Of a stretch of 9,344 nucleotides of DNA, positions 1 to 4,711 are shown piece after piece. Origin of the DNA: Acidimicrobiia bacterium (GTDB taxonomy: Bacteria; Actinomycetota; Acidimicrobiia; Acidimicrobiales; Aldehydirespiratoraceae); contig JAJDZO010000075.1 of assembly GCA_022824605.1 (NCBI GenBank), positions 1 to 9,344 on the forward strand. The letters run 5' to 3'. The first letter of the stretch is position 1; every line of letters begins with the position of its first letter. The notes beneath the pieces were generated by a model, which worked only from the letters and a program-made list of their open reading frames with translations, made no database searches and had not been told where the DNA came from. The translations under genes were made by a program, and so were the position numbers.

Positions 1-975
1 CAGGTAGGGCTCGTAGACGTCCTCGACGGTCTCGGTCGGCTCGCTGACCGCGATGGCCAGGGTGGACAGCCCGACCGGTCCGCCGCCGAAACTGCGGCAC
101 ACGGCCTCCAGCACAGCCCGGGTGGCCCGGTCGAGGCCCAGTTCGTCGACCCCGAAGAAGGCCAGGCCGTCGGCCGCGACCGCCGAGTCGATTCGGCCGT
201 CGCGGTGCACCTCGGAGAAGTCGCGCACCTGTCGCAGCAGCCGGTTGGCAATGCGCGGCGTGCCTCGGGCCCGTTTGGCGATCTCGGCCGCGCCCAGCGC
301 ATCGATGTCCACATCGATGATCCCCGCGGTGCGTTCCACGATGGATACAAGGTCGTCGACGGTGTAGAAGTCGAGCCGGGCCACCAGGCCGAAGCGGTCG
401 CGCAACGGTCCGGTGATGAGGCCGGTGCGGGTGGTGGCCCCGACCAGCGTGAACGGGGCCAGATCCAGCGGGATGGAGCGGGCCGCGGGGCCCTTGCCGA
501 GCACGATGTCGATGCGGAAGTCCTCCATGGCCGGATAAAGCACCTCTTCGACGGGCCGGGGGAGCCGGTGGATCTCGTCGATGAACAACACGTCACCGGA
601 CTCGAGCTTGGTGAGCATGGCCGCCAGATCCCCGGCCCGCTCCAGCGCCGGCCCCGACGTGGTCTGGAGGTGCGCGCCGACCTCGTTGGCCACGATGTGG
701 GCCAGCGTCGTCTTGCCCAGACCGGGCGGTCCTGCGAACAACAGGTGATCGACAGGCTCGCGCCGTTTGCGGGCCGCACCGAGCAGCACATCGAGGTGGC
801 CCTTCAGTTCGCTCTGGCCGACGAACTCGCCAAGGCTGCGGGGTCTGAGCGCCGCCTCGCCGAGACCGTCGGCCTGCACAGGCTCCGCTGACAGCAACTC
901 AGCCCCATCCGCATCGGGCGCGGCGCCCACAGGGCCGTCATCCGAGCTCGGAGCCAGCGTCTCGGAGCGTGTCAT
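1..975 (-). CDS. ruvB: RuvB, Holliday junction branch-migration ATPase (3' end cut by window edge)
   Basis: RuvB is the hexameric AAA+ motor that, with RuvA, drives branch migration of Holliday junctions. The 325 visible residues carry the family motifs in order: Walker A GPPGLGKT (residues 82-89), Walker B DEIH (133-136), sensor 1 GATTRTG (179-185), the arginine-finger segment GPLRDRFG (189-196), GTPRIANRLLR (238-248), and the winged-helix part FGGGPVGLSTLA up to EPYL at the window edge. Compared with E. coli RuvB about 30 C-terminal residues are missing, only because the window ends. The ATG at 975 is used; the N-terminus is some 20 residues longer than in E. coli, acidic and Ala-rich, and its first codons belong to a 74-bp repeat that extends upstream. 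No clear Shine-Dalgarno sequence precedes the start. It follows ruvA after 175 bases, an unusually long gap for this pair, filled by the repeat. Identity is certain; the exact start is likely. Confidence 0.97.
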   Translation of the reverse strand, partial: MTRSETLAPSSDDGPVGAAPDADGAELLSAEPVQADGLGEAALRPRSLGEFVGQSELKGHLDVLLGAARKRREPVDHLLFAGPPGLGKTTLAHIVANEVGAHLQTTSGPALERAGDLAAMLTKLESGDVLFIDEIHRLPRPVEEVLYPAMEDFRIDIVLGKGPAARSIPLDLAPFTLVGATTRTGLITGPLRDRFGLVARLDFYTVDDLVSIVERTAGIIDVDIDALGAAEIAKRARGTPRIANRLLRQVRDFSEVHRDGRIDSAVAADGLAFFGVDELGLDRATRAVLEAVCRSFGGGPVGLSTLAIAVSEPTETVEDVYEPYL

Positions 976-1049
976 GGCTGGCGACCGGCGCGTCTAGCTC
1001 CCACGTGAGCGGCGCCCCTACCGGCGGCAGCAGTCTCGGAGCGAGTCAT
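972..1049 (-). CDS. Candidate 25-residue micro-ORF coupled to ruvB by an ATGA overlap
   Basis: This small frame starts MTRSET, the same six residues as RuvB, and ends AGRQP before a TGA that shares ATGA with the ruvB start (ATG at 975-973, TGA at 974-972). It is rich in Ala, Gly and Arg and has no recognisable domain. Its own ATG likewise overlaps the TGA of the preceding micro-ORF. A ribosome finishing it would sit on the ruvB start, which lacks a good ribosome binding site, so a coupling role is plausible. It may instead be a passive by-product of a repeat whose length is two more than a multiple of three. No protein evidence is visible. Confidence 0.3.
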   Translation of the reverse strand: MTRSETAAAGRGAAHVGARRAGRQP

Positions 1050-1123
1050 GGGTGGCGACCGGCGATTGGCGCGCCAAGACCAGCGGCGGGCTTGCGGACA
1101 GCGACTGTCTGCCAGCGAGTCAT
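1046..1123 (-). CDS. Candidate 25-residue micro-ORF, first unit of the repeat chain
   Basis: The frame begins MTRWQT and ends AGRHP before a TGA at 1048-1046, which overlaps the ATG at 1049 as ATGA. It shares 13 of 25 residues with the following micro-ORF, as expected from the underlying 74-bp duplication. It starts 27 bases after the ruvA stop and lies in the same frame as ruvA (ruvA TGA, nine sense codons, then this ATG). An AGGG about a dozen bases before the ATG is a poor ribosome binding site. The function is unknown, and it could be a leader peptide, a coupling device or untranslated repeat DNA. Confidence 0.28.
   Translation of the reverse strand: MTRWQTVAVRKPAAGLGAPIAGRHP
1066..1077. 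repeat. 12-bp perfect palindrome inside the ruvA-ruvB repeat
   Basis: TTGGCGCGCCAA is its own reverse complement and occurs in only one unit of the 74-bp repeat. Short self-complementary GC-rich words are common at this base composition, so a binding-site or hairpin role is not established. Confidence 0.4.
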
Positions 1124-1150
1124 GGGTGGCGACCCTACGTGCTCGTGGGG

Positions 1151-1765
1151 TCAGGCGGCGGTTCCGGCTAGCCGCCGCAACGCCTCGCGCAGCAACCGAC
1201 CGGCGTCGTCGCCTGCGGGCAGCTCGGCCAGCACGCCTCTGATCTCCTCGGCGCCGTAGCCCAGCCCGTCGAGTGCGGCCCGCACATCGGCGCGGGCGTC
1301 GTCGTCGACCTTGGGAACGACAGCCGGCCCGTCGGTGCCGGGAGGTGCTTCCACCTCGGGCAGGTCGAGGCGCGACTTCAGCTCCACCAGCATCCGCACC
1401 GCGGTCTTGGGCCCCACTCCGGGCACCAGGCACAGCATGTCCACGTCGTCGGTGGCCACCGCCCGGCGCAGGGCGTCGGGGTGATGCACGGCCAGGATCG
1501 ACAGCGCCAGGCCGGGACCCACGCCGCGGGCACCGATCAGCGCCTCGAAGGTCCGCCGCTCCGACAGAGTCATGAATCCGTACAGCGTCTGGGCGTCCTC
1601 GCGCACGATGTGGCTGACATGCACGAGAACCTCTGAGCCCAGCGCGCCCGCGGCCGCGGCCGTTCGGGGCGTGACCTGCACCCGGTAGCCGACCCCCGAC
1701 ACCTCCACCATCAACTCGGCGTCCGGTGTGCGGGCCAGCAACTCGCCGCGAAGAGACCCGATCAT
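1151..1765 (-). CDS. ruvA: RuvA, Holliday junction DNA-binding subunit
   Basis: RuvA tetramers clamp the four-way junction and load RuvB rings. The 204-residue product has the usual length and three domains: an N-terminal OB fold starting MIGSLRGEL (about 1-63, with the VSGVGYRV segment at 22-29), two helix-hairpin-helix motifs (GARGVGPGLALSIL, 78-91, and LVPGVGPKTAVRMLVELK, 113-130), an acidic linker (about 137-157), and a C-terminal RuvB-contacting domain (about 158-204). In the first hairpin the position often held by Lys or Arg (GVGPK/R) is Gly85, a mild oddity. The ATG at 1765 is preceded by GGAG with seven bases between, the best ribosome binding site in the ruv group. It follows ruvC after 67 bases; that gap holds a micro-ORF overlapping both genes. 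Confidence 0.97.
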   Translation of the reverse strand: MIGSLRGELLARTPDAELMVEVSGVGYRVQVTPRTAAAAGALGSEVLVHVSHIVREDAQTLYGFMTLSERRTFEALIGARGVGPGLALSILAVHHPDALRRAVATDDVDMLCLVPGVGPKTAVRMLVELKSRLDLPEVEAPPGTDGPAVVPKVDDDARADVRAALDGLGYGAEEIRGVLAELPAGDDAGRLLREALRRLAGTAA

Positions 1766-1836
1766 CGCCGCGCTCCAGTCGTCGTGGAGGCAGCGACGAT
1801 CACAGAAGCGCGTCTCATGGCAGCGACGGCGGTCAT
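1762..1836 (-). CDS. Candidate 24-residue micro-ORF bridging ruvC and ruvA
   Basis: This frame fills the whole gap between ruvC and ruvA. Its ATG (1836-1834) overlaps the ruvC stop TGA (1835-1833) as ATGA, and its own TGA (1764-1762) overlaps the ruvA ATG (1765-1763) as ATGA. It starts MTAVAAMRR and ends TTTGARR, with no recognisable domain. A second in-frame ATG lies at 1818. A 10-base direct repeat (GGCAGCGACG on the plus strand) sits inside it at 1789-1798 and 1819-1828. The double overlap would let ribosomes pass from ruvC to ruvA without leaving the message. It is not clearly related in sequence to the ruvB-side repeat. Translation is unproven. Confidence 0.35.
   Translation of the reverse strand: MTAVAAMRRASVIVAASTTTGARR
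1773..1776 (-). promoter_or_regulatory. Ribosome binding site of ruvA
   Basis: GGAG on the minus strand lies seven bases before the ruvA ATG and supports the start at 1765 over in-frame starts further upstream. It is inside the candidate micro-ORF of the ruvC-ruvA gap, so both independent initiation and coupling are possible for ruvA. Confidence 0.65.
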
Positions 1837-2348
1837 CGGGCGCCGCTTGTGGCTGCGGCCCGCCGTCTCGCGGTGGCGGGCGGCCCGACGCGGGCAAGGT
1901 GGCACAGCGCGACAGCCACCGCGTCGGCGGCGTCGGCGGGGTGCAGCCGCTCCCCTAGCCCGAGCAGCACCCGTACCATCTCGGCGATCTCCTGCTTGTC
2001 GGCGCCGCCCCAGCCCGCCACGGCCTCCTTCACCTCGTTGGGCGAGTACTCCACCACCTCGCAGCCGGCTGCAGCCGATTCGGCCAGCACGACGCCGACG
2101 GCCTGCCCCACCGACATGGCCGTGGCCGCGTTGCGCTGGAACAGCACCCGCTCCACCGCCACCACATCCGGCTTCAACTCCGCGATCAGCGACCGGACAT
2201 CGACTTGCAGTTCGGCCAGCCGCAGGGCCCGGTCCATCTCCGCAGGCGTGGTCAGCACCCCGGCGGCCTCGGCCACGGGCCGGCGCGCCTGACGCACCGC
2301 GCCGTAACCGCAGCGCGAGAGCCCAGGGTCTATGCCCAATACGAACAC
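1833..2348 (-). CDS. ruvC: RuvC, Holliday junction resolving endonuclease
   Basis: RuvC is the RNase H-fold dimer that cuts Holliday junctions symmetrically in complex with RuvAB. With the GTG at 2348 as start the protein has 171 residues and begins MFVLGIDPGLSRCGYG. The four acidic catalytic residues are then D7, E66 (in AVERVLF), D139 and D142 (in PADAADA), matching E. coli D7, E66, D138 and D141 almost exactly, which strongly supports this start. The segments NAATAMSVGQAVGVVLA and YSPNEVKEAVAGWGGADKQ are also typical. The C-terminal tail of about 20 residues is Ala/Arg-rich and probably disordered. An in-frame TTG at 2393 would add 15 residues but lacks support. The gene lies 52 bases after yebC and no clear ribosome binding site is seen; an inverted repeat occupies the gap. 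Confidence 0.96.
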   Translation of the reverse strand: MFVLGIDPGLSRCGYGAVRQARRPVAEAAGVLTTPAEMDRALRLAELQVDVRSLIAELKPDVVAVERVLFQRNAATAMSVGQAVGVVLAESAAAGCEVVEYSPNEVKEAVAGWGGADKQEIAEMVRVLLGLGERLHPADAADAVAVALCHLARVGPPATARRRAAATSGAR

Positions 2349-2351
2349 ATG

Positions 2352-2385
2352 CGCGACTCTATTGACCGCCCGTGCGGAGGTCGCG
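2352..2385 (-). other. Inverted repeat just upstream of the ruvC start
   Basis: In the yebC-ruvC gap the six bases at 2352-2357 (CGCGAC on the plus strand) are complementary to those at 2380-2385, and inside them 2366-2369 (CCGC) can pair with 2374-2377 across a four-base loop. The structure ends three bases from the ruvC GTG, so in RNA it could affect ruvC initiation. At this GC content short stems arise often by chance, and no T-run follows, so it is not called a terminator. Confidence 0.3.
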
Positions 2386-2400
2386 GATGGCAACAGGGAG

Positions 2401-3153
2401 CTAGCCGGCGAGTTCCGCCATGATGTCGTCGCCGATGTCGAAGTTGCTGTGCACGTCCTGAACATCGTCGAGATCATCGATTAGGTCCATCAGCTTCAGC
2501 ACCGCTCGGGCGGCGGAGGGCTCGGTAACCGCCACGCTGCCGGTGGGCAGCATGGTGAGATCGGCGCTCTCGAAGGTGATCTCGGCCGCGGCCAGCGCAT
2601 CGCGCACCGCGTTGAGGTCGCCGGGCTCGGTAGTGACCCTCCAGATGTCGCCCTCGGCCTCGAGATCCTCGGCGCCGGCGTCGAGCACGATCATCATCAG
2701 ATCGTCCTCGGCGGCCGCCGACGACGGAACCAGCACCACGCCCTTGCGTTCGAACTGCCAGGCCACCGAGCCCGGCTCGGCCAGCGTCCCGCCGTTTCGG
2801 GTGAGGGTGCTGCGCACTTCGCTGCCGGTGCGGTTGCGATTGTCGGTGAGACACTCGATGTAGAGCGCCACCCCGCCCGGCGCATACCCCTCGTAGGTGA
2901 CCGACTCGTAGCTGACCCCTTCAAGCTCGCCGGTGCCTCGCTTGACGGCCCGCTCGAGGGTGTCGAGCGGCACCGAGTTGTCGCGGGCCTTCTGGTACAT
3001 GGTCCGCAGCGTGGGGTTGGAGTCGAGGTCGCCGCCACCTTGACGGGCCGCCACCTCGACTTGCTTGATGAGCTTGGCGAACAGCTTGCCCCGCTTGGCG
3101 TCGGCCGCTCCCTTGCGGTGCTTGATGGTCGCCCACTTGCTGTGCCCACTCAC
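2401..3153 (-). CDS. yebC: YebC/TACO1-family translation factor
   Basis: The 250-residue product opens with the hallmark MSGHSKWATIKHRKGAADAKRGKLF and follows the family along its whole length: KLIKQVEVAARQGG (residues 28-41), NPTLRTMYQKARDNSVPLD (46-64), the YEGYAPGGVALYIECLTDNRNRT stretch in the middle, and GGTLAEPGSVAWQF; the usual size is about 240-250. Older annotation calls such proteins transcriptional regulators; family members have since been reported to help ribosomes through difficult sequences such as proline runs, and bacterial members often sit next to ruvC, as here. The start is a GTG at 3153, forced by the conserved N-terminus; no good Shine-Dalgarno sequence is seen. It lies 27 bases after pdxT and 52 before ruvC. 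The family is certain and the precise role is inferred. Confidence 0.96.
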   Translation of the reverse strand: MSGHSKWATIKHRKGAADAKRGKLFAKLIKQVEVAARQGGGDLDSNPTLRTMYQKARDNSVPLDTLERAVKRGTGELEGVSYESVTYEGYAPGGVALYIECLTDNRNRTGSEVRSTLTRNGGTLAEPGSVAWQFERKGVVLVPSSAAAEDDLMMIVLDAGAEDLEAEGDIWRVTTEPGDLNAVRDALAAAEITFESADLTMLPTGSVAVTEPSAARAVLKLMDLIDDLDDVQDVHSNFDIGDDIMAELAG

Positions 3154-3180
3154 AGCCCAGGAGGCTACCGCTGGTAGTAG

Positions 3181-3753
3181 CTACAACCCGGCCAGGAACC
3201 GGGTGTGGAGGCGGGTGTCGTTTGAGAGCTCTGGATGGAAGGCGGCGACTGTGGCCGGGCCGGACCGGCACAGCACCGGGCGGTCGCCGTGGCGGGCCAA
3301 CACATCGACGCCCGCACCGACGCGCTCCACCGCCGGGGCTCGGATGAACACGGCGTGGAATGGGGCGTCGAGGCCGTCGACCGCGATGTCGGCCTCGAAG
3401 CTCTCGATCTGGGTTCCGTAGGCGTTGCGACGCACCGCGATGTCGACCAGGCCCAGGCAGTGCTGGTCGGGACGACCGTCCACCACCTCGGCGGCCAGCA
3501 GGATCATCCCCGCGCAGGTTCCCAGCACCCCCATCCCCGCCTCCAGCCGCTCGGAGAGTGGCCCCAGCAGCCCGGAACGCTCCAGCAGCATCGACATGGT
3601 GGTCGACTCGCCGCCCGGTATGACCAGCGCGTCAATCGAAGCAAGCTGCTGCGGTTTGCGGATCTCGTCGACGCGAGCCCCAAGACTGTGCAGGATGGCA
3701 GCGTGGGCGGCGAACCCACCCTGAAGGGCGAGCACGCCGACGCGCGGCTTCAC
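3181..3753 (-). CDS. pdxT: PdxT, glutaminase subunit of PLP synthase
   Basis: PdxT hydrolyses glutamine and passes ammonia to PdxS for pyridoxal 5'-phosphate synthesis. The 190-residue product is a class I glutamine amidotransferase with VGVLALQGG near the N-terminus, the PGGEST loop (46-51), the nucleophile Cys80 in GTCAGM, and His173/Glu175 in FHPEL, so the catalytic triad is complete. The GTG at 3753 overlaps the pdxS stop as GTGA and is preferred; a TTG immediately before it (3756) would add one residue. The common LQGDVREH segment after the N-terminal strand is LQGGFAAH here, a modest divergence. The overlap with pdxS indicates translational coupling and fits the equimolar complex the two subunits form. 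Confidence 0.95.
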   Translation of the reverse strand: MKPRVGVLALQGGFAAHAAILHSLGARVDEIRKPQQLASIDALVIPGGESTTMSMLLERSGLLGPLSERLEAGMGVLGTCAGMILLAAEVVDGRPDQHCLGLVDIAVRRNAYGTQIESFEADIAVDGLDAPFHAVFIRAPAVERVGAGVDVLARHGDRPVLCRSGPATVAAFHPELSNDTRLHTRFLAGL

Positions 3754-4688
3754 CAACCTCGTTCAGCCATCTTCACGGCCAGGGTGGCCGTCTCAAGGCC
3801 GGCCATGGCGTCGCCGAGCCCGGAACTGATCTTGGCCAGGATGTCGGGGTCGCGGTAGTGGGTGACCGCCTCCACGATGGCGGCCGCCATCTTGGGCGGA
3901 TCAGAACTCTTGAAGATCCCCGAGCCCACGAAGGCCGCCTCCGCGCCGAGTTGCATCACCAGCGAGGCGTCCGCCGGGGTGGCGATCCCGCCCGCGCAGA
4001 ACATCGGCACCGGCAGCCATCCCGTGCTGGCGATCTCCTGCACCAGCGGAAGCGGGGCACGCAGCCGCTTGGCGAATGCGAACAGCTCCGCCTCGTCGCC
4101 GGCGGCCTCTATGCGGCGCATGTCTCCCACGATCTCACGGAGATGGCGGACCGCCTCGACGATGTTGCCAGTACCGGCCTCGCCCTTGGACCGGATCATG
4201 CAGGCGCCCTCGCTGATGCGCCGCAACGCCTCGCCGAGGTTGGTGGCGCCGCACACGAACGGCACGGTGAACGCCCACTTGTTGATGTGATGGGCCTCAT
4301 CAGCCGGAGTGAGAACCTCCGACTCGTCGACATAGTCCACGCCGAGGGCCTGCAGGATCTGAGCCTCAGCGAAATGGCCGATGCGGGCCTTGGCCATCAC
4401 CGGGATGCTCACCGCGGCCTGCACCCGCTGGATCATCTCGGGATCCGACATCCTCGACACGCCCCCGTGGGCGCGGATGTCGGAGGGCACCCGCTCCAAC
4501 GCCATGACGGAGACCGCTCCGGCGTCCTCGGCGATGCGAGCCTGCTCCGGCGTGACGACATCCATGATCACGCCGCCCTTGAGCATCTCGGCCAGACCCC
4601 GCTTGACGAGCGTGGTGCCGGTGGCCGCTTTGTCGCCGCCCGTGGCGGTTGCGCCGTCGGCTGCAGCTCGATCGTCGGTGGCGGACAT
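3750..4688 (-). CDS. pdxS: PdxS, lyase subunit of PLP synthase
   Basis: PdxS condenses ribose 5-phosphate (or ribulose 5-phosphate), glyceraldehyde 3-phosphate and ammonia into pyridoxal 5'-phosphate. The 312-residue TIM-barrel protein shows LVKRGLAEMLKGGVIMDVV, ALERVPSDIRAHGGVSRMSDP, the lysine of VMAKARIGH, VDYVDESEVLTPAD, the second catalytic lysine in RSKGEAGTGN, and PMFCAGGIATPADA with VGSGIFKSSDP near the phosphate site. About 25 N-terminal residues (Ala, Asp and Gly-rich) precede the conserved part, slightly longer than usual. The ATG at 4688 is chosen because AGGA lies eight bases upstream; an in-frame ATG at 4697 is too close to that site. The stop overlaps pdxT. The gene starts 23 bases after the DUF3048 lipoprotein gene. 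Confidence 0.97.
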   Translation of the reverse strand: MSATDDRAAADGATATGGDKAATGTTLVKRGLAEMLKGGVIMDVVTPEQARIAEDAGAVSVMALERVPSDIRAHGGVSRMSDPEMIQRVQAAVSIPVMAKARIGHFAEAQILQALGVDYVDESEVLTPADEAHHINKWAFTVPFVCGATNLGEALRRISEGACMIRSKGEAGTGNIVEAVRHLREIVGDMRRIEAAGDEAELFAFAKRLRAPLPLVQEIASTGWLPVPMFCAGGIATPADASLVMQLGAEAAFVGSGIFKSSDPPKMAAAIVEAVTHYRDPDILAKISSGLGDAMAGLETATLAVKMAERGW

Positions 4689-4696
4689 GGCCGCCA

Positions 4697-4700
4697 TCCT
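4697..4700 (-). promoter_or_regulatory. Ribosome binding site deciding the pdxS start
   Basis: AGGA on the minus strand is eight bases before the ATG at 4688 but directly abuts the alternative ATG at 4697, so it favours the shorter pdxS product. Confidence 0.55.
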
Positions 4701-4711
4701 ACCTGCGCACG

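Larger units (their letters stand above)
961..1138. repeat. 74-bp degenerate tandem repeat of the ruvB start region, three copies
   Basis: The ruvB initiation sequence recurs upstream at an exact spacing. The ATG codons on the minus strand begin at 975, 1049 and 1123, i.e. 74 and 74 bases apart. The block 961-990 matches 1035-1064 at 28 of 30 bases. The block 1040-1060 matches 1114-1134 over 21 bases without a mismatch. Comparing the full units 976-1049 and 1050-1123 by eye gives about 49 of 74 identical bases without any gap, so the whole unit is duplicated and not only the start. Similarity continues weakly into ruvB codons 1-18 (MTRSET and a later VGA triplet are shared with the neighbouring unit). 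The repeat fills most of the ruvA-ruvB gap. Confidence 0.85.

Noticed and set aside
205..891. Open frame of 228 codons on the plus strand
   Set aside because: It is antisense to the ruvB ATPase domain, with no recognisable domain or start signal.
959..1140. CRISPR-like or mobile-element origin of the ruvA-ruvB repeats
   Set aside because: Copies are contiguous without unique spacers, and no terminal inverted repeat, target duplication or transposase is present. Local tandem duplication explains them.
1789..1828. 10-base direct repeat in the ruvC-ruvA gap, considered as a further copy of the 74-bp repeat
   Set aside because: Beyond the ten shared bases the flanks differ, the spacing is 30 bases, and similarity to the ruvB-side units is weak.
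2330..2350. ATG at 2350 overlapping the ruvC GTG by two bases
   Set aside because: It is out of frame and stops after six codons; the RuvC catalytic numbering supports the GTG at 2348.
2748..2755. GTTCGAAC, considered as a LexA/SOS box for the ruv genes
   Set aside because: The half sites are in the wrong orientation and spacing for the actinobacterial CGAAC-N4-GTTCG box, and the word lies inside yebC coding sequence.
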